Source: Verrucomicrobiota bacterium
GTDB lineage: Bacteria > Verrucomicrobiota > Verrucomicrobiia > Verrucomicrobiales > Verrucomicrobiaceae
Assembly (NCBI GenBank): GCA_963204975.1
Contig: CAUJJC010000232.1
Coordinates: 1 to 53,055, forward strand
DNA: 53,055 bases
Reading direction: 5' to 3'
Positions within the stretch are counted from its first letter, which is position 1. The number at the start of each line of letters is the position of its first letter. The notes under the pieces were generated by a model. It saw nothing but the letters and a program-made list of their open reading frames with translations. It searched no databases and was not told the origin of the DNA. Shown piece by piece: positions 43,876 through 52,837 of the stretch. Both the position numbers and the translations under genes were made by a program.

Positions 43876-44799
43876 TCAGGCGGCAGTGCGATGGAGAGCC
43901 TCGATGCCGAGGGCGATGGCACCACAGACTCCCGAGCTGTCCCCGAGGCCTGGAGGCACGATGTAGGTCTCGATTTCCTGAAGGAGCTGCGGCACATGGA
44001 GGTAGCCATTGAGCAGGCGGAGAACGTGGGACCGCGTGGCGTCGATGAGTCCGGCCTGATGCATGACGCCGCCGCCCACGATGATCCGGCGCGGCGACAG
44101 CGTGAGGATCACATTGACCAGCCCGTAAGCCAAGGTCAGCGCCACCTCCTCCCATGCAGGGTGGTCGGCGGGCATCTCTTCGCCCTTGATGCCCCAGCGG
44201 GCGGCGATGGCGGGGCCGCTGACGAAGCCCTCCAGACAGCTCTGGTGGAAGGGGCAGTGGCATTTGTCAAAGATCACGCCGCGCGTGTGTGGCGCAGGCA
44301 CATGCAGGTGGCCGATCTCGGGGTGTAGCATCCCGTGCAAAGGCTTGCCATGGACCAGCACGCCACCGCCGACGCCGGTGCCGATGGTGATATAGACAAG
44401 AGGATCGCAGCCTCGACCCGCGCCCCAGGCATACTCGCCGATGGCTGCCGCATTGACGTCGGTATCAAATCCGATGGGCACCTGGAAGCGTGCATGCAGA
44501 GGGCCGATGAGATCGGTGTGAGGCCACTCGGGCTTTGGCGTAGTGGTGATGTAACCGTAAGTGGCGCTCTCGGGATCGAGGTCGATGGGACCAAAGGACC
44601 CAATGCCGATGGCCTTGATCGCGCCGTGCTTCCGGCAGGCAGAGGCCAGCCACTGCATCACCTGGCGGAGCGTCTTTTTGGGGTCCGCCGTCTCGATGCG
44701 TGTGGTAGCCCGGATGTCATTGGGGCCGGTGCCGACGGCGATGTTGAACTTGGTGCCGCCAGCCTCGATGCCAGCAATGAGCGGGGCGGTGGGCCTCAT
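43876..44799 (-). CDS. ROK-family sugar kinase, fructokinase type
   Basis: A 307-residue kinase that probably phosphorylates fructose. It has the N-terminal phosphate loop IAGIEAGGTKFNIAVGTG, IGIGSFGPIDLDPES, the FDTDVNAAAIGEYAWGAGRG region with catalytic Asp, and YITIGTGVGGG. The metal-binding part is HPEIGHLHVP ... CHCPFHQSCLEGFVSGPAIAAR, the form seen in fructokinases of the Bacillus YdhR type rather than glucokinases. ATG 44799 overlaps the metF stop (ATGA), so translation is coupled; the longer open frame is rejected. A pairing of fructokinase with metF has no obvious pathway sense. Confidence 0.9.
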   Translation of the reverse strand: MRPTAPLIAGIEAGGTKFNIAVGTGPNDIRATTRIETADPKKTLRQVMQWLASACRKHGAIKAIGIGSFGPIDLDPESATYGYITTTPKPEWPHTDLIGPLHARFQVPIGFDTDVNAAAIGEYAWGAGRGCDPLVYITIGTGVGGGVLVHGKPLHGMLHPEIGHLHVPAPHTRGVIFDKCHCPFHQSCLEGFVSGPAIAARWGIKGEEMPADHPAWEEVALTLAYGLVNVILTLSPRRIIVGGGVMHQAGLIDATRSHVLRLLNGYLHVPQLLQEIETYIVPPGLGDSSGVCGAIALGIEALHRTAA

Positions 44800-45719
44800 G
44801 GCGTTGCGGTCAGGCTGTTCGAATCCCGCAGGCCCAGGGCGGCATAGATCTCGCGCGTGGCCTTTGATTTGTTCAAGGTGTAGAAATGAATGCCATCCAC
44901 GCCGTGGTCGAGGAGGTCCTGGCATTGCTCGGTGGCATAGTGAATGCCCACGCGTTGCACCGCTTCCTCATCGCCATTGCAGCGCGCGATGGCACGCAGC
45001 AGCTTGGCAGGGTAGCGCGAGCCTCCGGCCAACTCGGCCATGCGCTTCATGCCGCTGGCACTCGTGATCGGCATGATGCCGGCGATGATGGGCACGTTGA
45101 TCCCGGCCAGGCGGCAGCGATCACGGAAGTCGAGGAAGTCATGGTTGTCGAAGAACAACTGCGTGCAGATGTAGTCCGCTCCGGCATCCACCTTGGCCTT
45201 GAGGTAATCCATCTCCAGCATTCGATTCGGCGTGGAAGGATGGCCCTCTGGGAAACCTGCGACCCCGATGCCGAAGCCGCGCTTGTCCGCATGAACGCCC
45301 GAGGCATTGAACTTCTGAATGAAGGCCACCAAGTCAGCCGCGTGCTGGAAGGCATCGTTCTTCCGCTCGTAGTTGGCGATGCCGCGTGGAGGGTCGCCGC
45401 CGAGGGCGAGGATGTTGGAGACGCCCGCCGCTGCGTAGCGCTCCAGGATGCCCTGAATGTCGGCCTCGCTATGGCAGACACAGGTGAGGTGAGGCGTGGA
45501 GTCGATGCCGGTCTCGTTCTTGATCCGCACCACGAGATCGTGCGTCATCTCGCGCGTAGAGCCGCCCGCGCCGTAGGTTACCGAGACATACGCGGGCTTG
45601 AACTGCGCCAACTCGCGCACGGCTTCCAGCAGGGCGTGGGAGGACTCTTCCGTCTTGGGCGGGAAGAACTCAAAGGAGAACGTGGGGCGCTGGCGCTGGA
45701 GGAGATCGGTGATGTGCAT
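44796..45719 (-). CDS. metF: Methylenetetrahydrofolate reductase
   Basis: MetF reduces 5,10-methylene-THF to 5-methyl-THF for methionine synthesis. The 307-residue protein from ATG 45719 (MHITDLLQRQRPTFSFEFFP) has the family marks FSFEFFPPKTEESSHALLE, VSVTYGAGGSTREMTHDLV, HLTCVCHSEADIQGIL, NILALGGDPPRG, AGFPEGHP, GADYICTQLFFDN and GIMPITSASGMKRMAEL. It is an FAD-dependent single-domain bacterial form of normal length (about 300). A TTG eight codons upstream (45743) is an alternative start. Its stop overlaps the start of the fructokinase-like gene by 4 bases. Confidence 0.97.
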   Translation of the reverse strand: MHITDLLQRQRPTFSFEFFPPKTEESSHALLEAVRELAQFKPAYVSVTYGAGGSTREMTHDLVVRIKNETGIDSTPHLTCVCHSEADIQGILERYAAAGVSNILALGGDPPRGIANYERKNDAFQHAADLVAFIQKFNASGVHADKRGFGIGVAGFPEGHPSTPNRMLEMDYLKAKVDAGADYICTQLFFDNHDFLDFRDRCRLAGINVPIIAGIMPITSASGMKRMAELAGGSRYPAKLLRAIARCNGDEEAVQRVGIHYATEQCQDLLDHGVDGIHFYTLNKSKATREIYAALGLRDSNSLTATP

Positions 45720-45829
45720 GAGATAGTCGCGGTCCGTATTCAATCAGGCGAACACAGGCGAGGCAAGTATTTGCTGGATGTGCCTTGCTCCTTGCGCAGC
45801 GACGGCTCCCCGCTAGAAACAGCCCTCCC

Positions 45830-47791
45830 ATGCAATCACTCTGGAACGACTCCGACGCCGCTCAATTCACCGACGCTCTTGGCCTTCGCGTTTACACCTC
45901 GCGCCTGCTCGGCAAGAACCCGGAACTGGTGCTGCATGGCGGTGGCAATACGTCGGTCAAAGTGGATGAGAAGGACTTCTTCGGCGACGCCGTGAGCATC
46001 TGTTATGTCAAAGGCAGCGGCTGGGATCTGGCGACGATAGAGCGCGAAGGCTTCGCTCCCGTGCGCATGAGTGCCTTGTTGAAGATGGCCGAGCTGCCCA
46101 CGATGACAGACAGCGACATGGTGCTGCAACAGCGCGCCGCGATGACCAACCCGAACGCACCGGCTGCGAGTATCGAAGCGATCCTGCACGCGATCCTGCC
46201 CTTCAAGTTCGTCGATCACTCCCACGCCAACGCCATCTCCGCACTCACTTGCAGCCAGGACGGCGAGAAGCGCGTGGCGGATTGCTTTGGCAAGCGCGTG
46301 CTGGTGCTGCCGTATGTGATGCCAGGCTTTGTGCTCGCCAAGCAAGTGCACGAGGTGCTGAAGACGCTCGACCTCCGCGCGGAAGGCATCGAGGGCATCG
46401 TGCTCATGAAGCATGGCCTCTTCACCTTCGCTGACGACGCGAAGTCGAGCTACGAGAAGCACATCGAGCTGGTGACCGTCGCTGAGGGGTTCCTCGCCAA
46501 CCAAGTCAATGCAGTCAACAATGTCGCTACGACAGGCCAAGTGGATCTCCTCGCGCTGGCCAAGCTCCGCCGAGCCGTCAGCCAAAAACGCGGTCACGCC
46601 CAAGTCGCACGCCTGCTCAACGCTCCCGACCAAGTCGCCTACTCTACCATCGGCGACGCAGCCGTGCGCGGACCACTAACGCCTGACCACAGCATTCGCA
46701 CCAAGCGCATCCCTGCCGTCATCGGCGAAGACATCGACGCTGGCGTCCAACAATACGCCGACGATTACGCCGCTTACTTCAAGCGCAACGCCACCACTGA
46801 AACGATGCTCGATCCCGCGCCGCGCTTCGCCTTGTGGAAGGGTAACGGTATCGTGTGCTTCGGCGACACGGTGAAGGACGCCAACATCGTTGCCGACATC
46901 GCCACGCACACTGCCAACACCGTCATCGTCGGTGAACGCACGGGTGGCTGGGCTCCGCTGAGCGAGCAGGACATTTTTGCTATTGAATACTGGGAACTCG
47001 AGCAAGCCAAGCTTCGCAAAGGCCCAGCCCGCAAGGTGCATCAAGGCAAGGTCGCGCTCGTCACCGGTTGCGCGGCTGGCATTGGCTTCGCCATCGCCGA
47101 ATCCCTCGCTGAGCAAGGCGCGCAAGTCGTCGGCTTGGACATCGACAAAGACATCCCCGAGATCATGAAGAAGATCGGCGGCATCGGCATCGTGGTGAAC
47201 CTCACCGAAGACCAGCCCGTGCAGGACGCCATCGACTTCACTGTGCGTGAGTTCGGCGGCATCGACATCGTGGTCAGCAACGCGGGCATCTTCCCGAAGA
47301 ACGACTACCTCGACGTGATGGCGCAGCCCGACTGGGATCGCACGATCATGATCAACCTCACGAGCCATCAGAAGCTGATGAACAAGGTCGTGCCCTTCGT
47401 GAAGCAAGGCCTCGACGCCAGCATCATCTTCGTTGGCAGCCGGAACTTCAAGGCCCCTGGTCCCGGTGCCTCCGCTTACTCGTGCTCCAAGGCCGCCCTC
47501 ACCCAGCTCTGCCGTGTGGCCGCCCTCGAACTCGCGCCCAACAAGGTGCGCGTGAACATCGTCCACCCCGATGCCGTCTTCGATACCAAGCTCTGGACCC
47601 CCGAAGCCCTCGCGAAAAGCGCCGCTCGCTACGGTATGACGGTCGAGGAATACAAGACCAAGAACCTCATGAAGGTGGAGATCAAATCCAAGGACATCGG
47701 CAACATGGTCGCCGCCATGGCCTCGCCCTTGTTCGCCAAGGTCACCGGTGCGCAGATCCCTGTGGATGGTGGGAATGATCGGGTGATTTAG
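45830..47791 (+). CDS. Bifunctional class II aldolase / short-chain dehydrogenase
   Basis: A 653-residue fusion. Residues about 10-380 are a class II aldolase/adducin-type domain: LVLHGGGNTSVKVDEKDFFG (phosphate-binding), VDHSHANAISALTCSQDGE with zinc His residues, and GIVLMKHGLFTFADDA with the third. From about 405 an SDR domain follows: GKVALVTGCAAGIGFAIAES, VVSNAGIFPK and the SAYSCSKAALTQL active site, ending VTGAQIPVDGGNDRVI. The layout is that of RhaD/RhaEW-like enzymes, which split a ketose phosphate and oxidise the aldehyde product. The sugar is not determined here. Part of its 3' end is present again, decayed, at 51198-51281. Confidence 0.92.
   Translation: MQSLWNDSDAAQFTDALGLRVYTSRLLGKNPELVLHGGGNTSVKVDEKDFFGDAVSICYVKGSGWDLATIEREGFAPVRMSALLKMAELPTMTDSDMVLQQRAAMTNPNAPAASIEAILHAILPFKFVDHSHANAISALTCSQDGEKRVADCFGKRVLVLPYVMPGFVLAKQVHEVLKTLDLRAEGIEGIVLMKHGLFTFADDAKSSYEKHIELVTVAEGFLANQVNAVNNVATTGQVDLLALAKLRRAVSQKRGHAQVARLLNAPDQVAYSTIGDAAVRGPLTPDHSIRTKRIPAVIGEDIDAGVQQYADDYAAYFKRNATTETMLDPAPRFALWKGNGIVCFGDTVKDANIVADIATHTANTVIVGERTGGWAPLSEQDIFAIEYWELEQAKLRKGPARKVHQGKVALVTGCAAGIGFAIAESLAEQGAQVVGLDIDKDIPEIMKKIGGIGIVVNLTEDQPVQDAIDFTVREFGGIDIVVSNAGIFPKNDYLDVMAQPDWDRTIMINLTSHQKLMNKVVPFVKQGLDASIIFVGSRNFKAPGPGASAYSCSKAALTQLCRVAALELAPNKVRVNIVHPDAVFDTKLWTPEALAKSAARYGMTVEEYKTKNLMKVEIKSKDIGNMVAAMASPLFAKVTGAQIPVDGGNDRVI
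47735..47791 (+). repeat. Parent copy of the duplicated aldolase 3' end
   Basis: These 57 bases, the last 19 codons of the aldolase/dehydrogenase gene including the stop, recur at 51225-51281 with 52 of 57 identical. Three differences are silent third-position changes (GGT/GGC, GAT/GAC, CGG/CGA), and the stop is TAG here and TGA there. The two copies bracket the CHAT gene. Confidence 0.9.
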
Positions 47792-47813
47792 TCGTTCGCT
47801 TTCCATTCGATTT

Positions 47814-47851
47814 AACTCCGACACCTCGCTCAACGACGGTGACGCGGAGTT
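47814..47851 (+). terminator. Stem-loop after the aldolase/dehydrogenase gene
   Basis: Outer arms AACTCCG and CGGAGTT with an inner CACC/GGTG pair form a strong stem 22 bases after the stop. No T-run follows, so it is a probable but not classical terminator separating this gene from the CHAT gene. Confidence 0.5.
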
Positions 47852-47931
47852 GTGTGTAGCAGCTCGGGAGTTTGGGATTGATTAAGTCTCATTTTTTTCA
47901 CTAAGATGATGTTTCCATCGATATAGCGTCG

Positions 47932-50900
47932 ATGGCAGTGATCGACTGCACCCATCCTTCTCCTATGGCCAAGCCCACACCTAAGTCAGTCAGCAAGAGC
48001 AGCGTCAAACGCGACTCTTCCCCTCCCAAGAGAACTGTTTTTCATCTCCGCGAAGACAGATTGGACGCAGGCTTCTTGGGAGAAGACAGCGAAGCCGAAG
48101 GCATTCTGCGTTCTCAACTGGGAGAGGAATACTACAAGCAGATGCGCGAACTGGCCCAGCGCGCTAAAGCGGCTCATGAGGCAGGCAACAAAACTCGCGG
48201 CAAACGAAAACAAGCCCAGGAGAGAGTGATCGTGCTGCCAGGCATTATGGGCTCGGAGTTGGGCCGAGATCGCAAGCTGCTCCCGTTTTTGACGGATTTG
48301 ATCTGGCTTGACCCGCTGGACACCATGCTGGGGAACATTGAAGACCTGAAGTTCGATCCCGACACGCTGAAGCCGAAGGACAAGAGTATTCGGGCACTCG
48401 GGCCGTTCCCCATCGTTTACTACGGTCTGCGCAAGACGATCGAAGCCGCTGGCTTCGAGGTCGAGACGATTGGCTTTGATTGGCGGCAGCGGCTGGATGT
48501 GCTGGGTGAATTCCTGGCGGAGCAGATCAAGGCACGCAAGGAGCCCACCATCCACATCGTCGCGCACAGTATGGGCGGGTTGGTCACGCGTGCGATGCTG
48601 AAGTTGCTGAAGGACGCCGGTGATACCGCGACGCGCAATCGCATCAAGCGCATCATCACGGTGGCTACGCCTCATGGGGGCTCCCTTCAGGCGATCAAGG
48701 CCCTGCGTGGCACCCATGACATAGCGAATCTGGTGTCCAATATCGACTTCACCAACAGCCGCGTCGAGCTTACCGAGAGCACCTTCTCCACCTTGCCCGG
48801 CTTGTATCACTTGCTGCCACGCGAGGTGGATGGGTTTGATGTGTTCAACGAAGCCGCATGGCCAAACAGCGGTGTGCTGCGCCCTCGTTCGAAGTTGCTA
48901 AGTTTCGCACAGACGACTCCTTCGCTGCTCGGAGATACACGAGATTTCACCACTATCATTGGTGTGGATAAAGATACGTCGGTGGATGCGCGCGTGGAGG
49001 GTGGGCGGTTCATCTATCAAGTCTCCTCCAACGGAGACGGCACGGTGCCTCGCAAACTGGCCGAGATGGATACCAGCGAGAGTTCTCGTCGCTACGCGGC
49101 CGGCAGTCACATGACGCTGCCGATGCAAGACAATGTCCAGCAAGCGGTGGTATCACTCCTAAAGACAGGCGACTGCTCATTGCCCCGCGAGCATCCCGTC
49201 TCTTCTGTGCTCAAGCCGGAGCCGGAGGAAGTCGCGACGCGCGGAACCCGTTCGGCACGCGCCACGCGCCAGATTCCGACTGACGACCAAATCCGCGCCA
49301 TGTTGTCCCCGCTGCTCGGGGGCACAGAGATGCAAACGGTCAGGAAGGCGGCCCCTGCACCGACGAAACATACAGGCATTACCCATCCGCTGACGGGGGT
49401 GGTCTTTGGTCGGCGCAAGCAGCGGCAGATCGACATTGAGTTGTTCCTCGGTGACCTCACCCATTGTCCGGCGCGTGCCTACGCTCTTGGCACCTGGGCC
49501 GGTGTCGCTCCTGGCGGAGCAGCCTCAGCGGTGGATGCTTTGATGGAAGGGGCCATCACCGACATGTTTCAGCGCCGCTTCTTTGGCGGCCAGGTGGGCG
49601 AGATCTTCACGCTGCCCACCGGCCGCTGGCCGGTGCGCACGGATCTACTGCTCTTTGCCGGTATGGGACCCTTTGACCGGTTCCAGATGGACACGCTCGA
49701 AGTGATTGGTGAGAACATCATCCGAACCTTTGTGAAGTGCAACGTGGAGGAGTTTGCGATGGTGCCACTCGGTGGTTCGTCCACGACCGCTGATGACATG
49801 GGCTCCACGATTGAGCGACTCGCGCGGGGCATCCTGCGTGGCCTTGTGGATGCGGATCAGAAGGGGCATTTCCGTCGCATCATCATCTGCGAACGCGATC
49901 CACAGATGTTTGCCATCATCAAGGAGCAGCTCGTGCGCCTGGCGATCTCTGATCTTTGCGAGGACGTGGAGCTCTGTGTGCGTGATCTTCCGCCCGACAC
50001 TGCACCTAGTGTATCACGGGCGCTGCCGTCGGCGGCTCCGAGCCGACCCACTGCCTATCTGATTGCCCGGCAAGTAGATGCAGATCCGAGCATTGCCGCG
50101 GCGGACACCACGGTGGAGACGTCGCTCCTGCTGCCCGCCGGTAAGGGGGCTGTGCTCACAGGCCGTGTGGTGCGCTCCTCTCGTGAAATCGACGACCTGT
50201 TGGAAGTCACCAGCAGTGAGGATTTTGACAGCCAATCTCTCTCGAAACTGGGCGCTGGCATTGCAGCCAAACTTATCCATCCCGATGTCACCGAGGCGCT
50301 GTCACAGCTTGGCAAGATGCCCGCCGACCAGCGCCCGGAGCTGATTGTGTTGCATGATGCGATTGCGTCACGCCTGCCCTGGGAGAGCTTGGCCGTTAGC
50401 GGTTGGACACCTGCACTCGATACCGGCCTGATCCGCCGGCATCTCGCCGAGAATCTCTCCGTGGCGAAATGGCTGGATCAACGGCAGCGCACCAAAGATC
50501 TCCATGTGCTGCTGGTGGTTGATCCCACCAGCGACCTCGCCGGTGCCCGTGCAGAGGGGCACTTCTTGCGCACATTCTTGCAGACCCAACGCGGCATTCA
50601 GATCACGGTGCGCATGCAGGGCGAAGCCACGCGTGAACGCCTGTTGGAAGATTTCAAATCGGGCAGCTACGACGTGGTGCATTACGCGGGGCATGGGGCC
50701 TTCTTCCCCGAGCATCCAGGGCGGTCGGGCTTGCTCTGCGCGGGTAAGAAGATGCTAACCGGCACCGACCTCTCCGCGCTCGGTCAGTTGCCCATGCTTG
50801 TGTTCTTCAACGCCTGTGAAGTGGGACGCATTCGCGGTCTCAACACCCCTGCCGCACGCGTCAGTCACCGCAACGGTGCGCGTAAACGCAACACCGACAA

Positions 50901-51138
50901 TGTGGGCGTCGCCGAGGCGTTGTTGCGCGGAGGCGTGGCAAACTACCTGGGAACCTACTGGCCCGTGGGCGATGATGCAGCCGAGACCTTCGCGAAGACT
51001 TTCTATCCAGCCGTGCTCAATGGTAGTTCTCTGGGCGTCGCCGTTCAGCAGGCACGTCATGCGGTGCAGAAACTCGGGTCCATCGACTGGGCTGACTACC
51101 TGTTCTATGGCGATCCCGACTTCAAGCTCACACCTTGA
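47932..51138 (+). CDS. LCAT-like lipase / macro-like / CHAT-protease fusion protein
   Basis: A 1068-residue single-gene fusion. ATG 47932 was used; ATG 47965 (MAKPTPKSVSKSS) is equally possible, and no good ribosome binding site marks either. Residues 12-95 are a basic, disordered leader. Residues 98-410 are an LCAT-type alpha/beta-hydrolase: VIVLPGIMGSELGRD, IHIVAHSMGGLVTRAM (Ser213), VATPHGGS, SNGDGTVPR (Asp369) and AAGSHMTLPM (His393). Residues 485-690 (GVVFGRRKQRQIDIELFLGD, VGEIFTLPTGRW) resemble the N-terminal macro-like domain of M17 aminopeptidases. Residues 800-1068 are a CHAT domain with VVHYAGHGAF (His921) and LVFFNACEVG (Cys962), ending YLFYGDPDFKLTP. All three catalytic sets look intact. 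There is no signal peptide. Confidence 0.88.
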   Translation: MAVIDCTHPSPMAKPTPKSVSKSSVKRDSSPPKRTVFHLREDRLDAGFLGEDSEAEGILRSQLGEEYYKQMRELAQRAKAAHEAGNKTRGKRKQAQERVIVLPGIMGSELGRDRKLLPFLTDLIWLDPLDTMLGNIEDLKFDPDTLKPKDKSIRALGPFPIVYYGLRKTIEAAGFEVETIGFDWRQRLDVLGEFLAEQIKARKEPTIHIVAHSMGGLVTRAMLKLLKDAGDTATRNRIKRIITVATPHGGSLQAIKALRGTHDIANLVSNIDFTNSRVELTESTFSTLPGLYHLLPREVDGFDVFNEAAWPNSGVLRPRSKLLSFAQTTPSLLGDTRDFTTIIGVDKDTSVDARVEGGRFIYQVSSNGDGTVPRKLAEMDTSESSRRYAAGSHMTLPMQDNVQQAVVSLLKTGDCSLPREHPVSSVLKPEPEEVATRGTRSARATRQIPTDDQIRAMLSPLLGGTEMQTVRKAAPAPTKHTGITHPLTGVVFGRRKQRQIDIELFLGDLTHCPARAYALGTWAGVAPGGAASAVDALMEGAITDMFQRRFFGGQVGEIFTLPTGRWPVRTDLLLFAGMGPFDRFQMDTLEVIGENIIRTFVKCNVEEFAMVPLGGSSTTADDMGSTIERLARGILRGLVDADQKGHFRRIIICERDPQMFAIIKEQLVRLAISDLCEDVELCVRDLPPDTAPSVSRALPSAAPSRPTAYLIARQVDADPSIAAADTTVETSLLLPAGKGAVLTGRVVRSSREIDDLLEVTSSEDFDSQSLSKLGAGIAAKLIHPDVTEALSQLGKMPADQRPELIVLHDAIASRLPWESLAVSGWTPALDTGLIRRHLAENLSVAKWLDQRQRTKDLHVLLVVDPTSDLAGARAEGHFLRTFLQTQRGIQITVRMQGEATRERLLEDFKSGSYDVVHYAGHGAFFPEHPGRSGLLCAGKKMLTGTDLSALGQLPMLVFFNACEVGRIRGLNTPAARVSHRNGARKRNTDNVGVAEALLRGGVANYLGTYWPVGDDAAETFAKTFYPAVLNGSSLGVAVQQARHAVQKLGSIDWADYLFYGDPDFKLTP

Positions 51139-51169
51139 GTTTGGCTTTCATCAGCCACCGTCTGTCAGT

Positions 51170-51198
51170 GCAAAACCCTTGGCGTGAGAGGGCTTTGC
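51170..51198 (+). terminator. Stem-loop after the CHAT gene
   Basis: Arms GCAAA-a-CCCT (51170-51179) and AGGG-c-TTTGC (51189-51198) pair with one mismatch around a 9-base loop, 31 bases after the stop. No T-run follows. It is the likely transcript end of the CHAT gene. Confidence 0.5.
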
Positions 51199-51281
51199 GC
51201 TGCGGCATGACGGTGGAGATCAAGGCCAAGGTCACCGGTGCGCAGATCCCTGTGGATGGCGGGAATGACCGAGTGATTTGA
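51198..51281 (+). pseudogene. Decayed duplicate of the aldolase/dehydrogenase 3' end
   Basis: An 84-base stretch reading RCGMTVEIKAKVTGAQIP then VDGGNDRVI and stop. It matches codons of the aldolase gene at 47627-47791 with two exact in-frame deletions of 33 and 48 bases (between MTVE and IK, and between IK and AKVTG). The first deletion lies between two Val-Glu codon pairs. The remaining differences are mostly silent. It is a broken remnant, not a gene, and it ends 18 bases before the convergent carboxypeptidase stop. Confidence 0.88.
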
Positions 51282-51299
51282 TTCGCATCTCAATGATTC

Positions 51300-52475
51300 T
51301 CACCGCTTGTCGCTCAAGTAAGCGGAGATCGCTTTGCCCAGCTCGGAGCCATAGGTTTGGTAGCCTGACTGCGTGCTGTTAGGTGTGTTCCACGCGGTTT
51401 CGAGGGTCACGGCGACGACGTGGTCCTGGCAATGATCGGTGACCCAGTTTTTGCTGATCTGCTTCCAGAGCGGGTGATAACTGCTGCCGCTCTCACGGGT
51501 CTTGGCTTCAAGGCCGAGCGGATGCTTGCCGAGGAAGCCCTGGGCGGTCTCCACCCAGCGCTGGAGACTTGCGTTTTGGGTCGCGTTCATCATCGACGCT
51601 GGACTGACAAAGAAGAACGGCTTGAGGTCGCGAGGGGCCGGATTGTGGAGGTCGATGAAGAGATCAAACTCGTTCGCCGCATTCATCTCGGTGATCATCG
51701 CCTGGGCGGTGCGCACAGCTGCGTAGAGGGGCTTGTCCATCCAGTCGCGGTTGTGATCGTGCGGCACCTGATCTTTGCCGCCAGCTCCGATCTCCACATT
51801 GTCCACGTCCATGATGGGCACGATGATGATCCAGGTGGTGTCGCGCAACGCCTTGGACTCGTCGCTGCACAGCCAGTTGATGAAACCGGAACACACCCAG
51901 CTCGATCCCGATTCCCAGGCGTGCTGCCGGGCATGAACCCAAAGCCCGCGATACTTGCCAGGTGTTGCCGGATCGAAGCGCACGGCGGGCACGGACCGTC
52001 CGCCATTGCTCTTGCAGAACTCGAACGCCTTGCCCCCATGCTGCACGGCTTTGGCGATCAGCGCTTCCGCGTGCGTGAGCTGAAACGGAGGACCCCAGGC
52101 GATCCATGCATGGTCTTGCTCAAAGGTGAGGCTGTAGGTGACCTTGCCTTTCTCCACCCTTCCTGGAGCCGAATGCTGCCAAGTTTTGCCATCGAGTGAA
52201 ATGGTAGCCCGATCAGCAATGGCGAAACTCATCCCCGTGACCACGAGGGTGACCGGTTTTCCTGCTTCGATGCCAGTGAGCTTGAAGTTCCACCAGCATT
52301 CCCAGCCCAGGTCCTTGCGAGGCGAGGGCGTGATGCTGATCGTGCGAGTGGCCTGATCCAGCATCTCCACCTTGGCCGAGCCTCCAGGGAAGTTGGTGTC
52401 GATAGCAAGCTCGGCATGGGTTTGAAGAGAAAGAATGGTGAGGCAACAGGCGAGGTATCTGATCATGTCTTTCAT
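51300..52475 (-). CDS. Secreted M14-family zinc carboxypeptidase-like protein
   Basis: A 391-residue protein with signal peptide (MKDMIRYLACCLTILSLQTHA). Residues about 25-125 are a beta-sandwich N-terminal domain like that in cytosolic/AGBL-type M14 enzymes. The catalytic domain then has WVHARQHAWESGSSWVCSGF with the H-x-x-E zinc pair, VPIMDVDNVEIGAGGKDQVP, HDHNRDWMDKPLYAAV, FDLFIDLHNPAP with the third zinc His, and VAVTLETAWNTPN with the catalytic Glu region. M14 enzymes trim C-terminal residues from peptides. ATG 52466 is a second possible start. It is a single gene, convergent with the aldolase remnant. Confidence 0.88.
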   Translation of the reverse strand: MKDMIRYLACCLTILSLQTHAELAIDTNFPGGSAKVEMLDQATRTISITPSPRKDLGWECWWNFKLTGIEAGKPVTLVVTGMSFAIADRATISLDGKTWQHSAPGRVEKGKVTYSLTFEQDHAWIAWGPPFQLTHAEALIAKAVQHGGKAFEFCKSNGGRSVPAVRFDPATPGKYRGLWVHARQHAWESGSSWVCSGFINWLCSDESKALRDTTWIIIVPIMDVDNVEIGAGGKDQVPHDHNRDWMDKPLYAAVRTAQAMITEMNAANEFDLFIDLHNPAPRDLKPFFFVSPASMMNATQNASLQRWVETAQGFLGKHPLGLEAKTRESGSSYHPLWKQISKNWVTDHCQDHVVAVTLETAWNTPNSTQSGYQTYGSELGKAISAYLSDKR

Positions 52476-52837
52476 ACGTTAAGAGCACTCTCGAGCTGTC
52501 GATGGAATGGTTCCGTTCCGTGGTTCTCGGCTTGCCAAGCTCGGGTTAAATCCGTGAAATTCCTGGGAATTGGGCTAGTTGCATATGAGCTAGGAGGTTG
52601 AATTCGAAGGAATGTGCTCCGTGTTGAGTTTGTGGACGGAACCTCGATGAATCAATGCCTGGCAATGTTTGCGCAGCGTTTTGCATGTGCATGATAATCA
52701 CATTAGCCTCTGCATGAACGGATACGGCCTAAACAAATATCTCGACAATGATTTCAGATTTGAGTGAAATCGAGTTGTTCCTACCCCCAGGGAACTCCCA
52801 AGCAAAGTATTCAAACCTTAAACCAGAGGATATTGTA
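52476..52837. other. AT-richer intergenic region between divergent genes
   Basis: About 360 bases between the divergently transcribed M14 gene and the secreted calcium-binding protein. It is visibly less GC-rich than its surroundings and must hold promoters for both, but no pair of -35/-10 boxes stands out enough to call. No gene or RNA was seen; the minus-strand ORF at 52729-52932 is antisense to the next gene. Confidence 0.5.

Noticed and set aside
47932..51281. A complete integrative element carrying the CHAT gene
   Set aside because: No integrase, transposase, recombination directionality factor or tRNA target was found, and the repeat ends are not perfect. Only an insertion scar is claimed.
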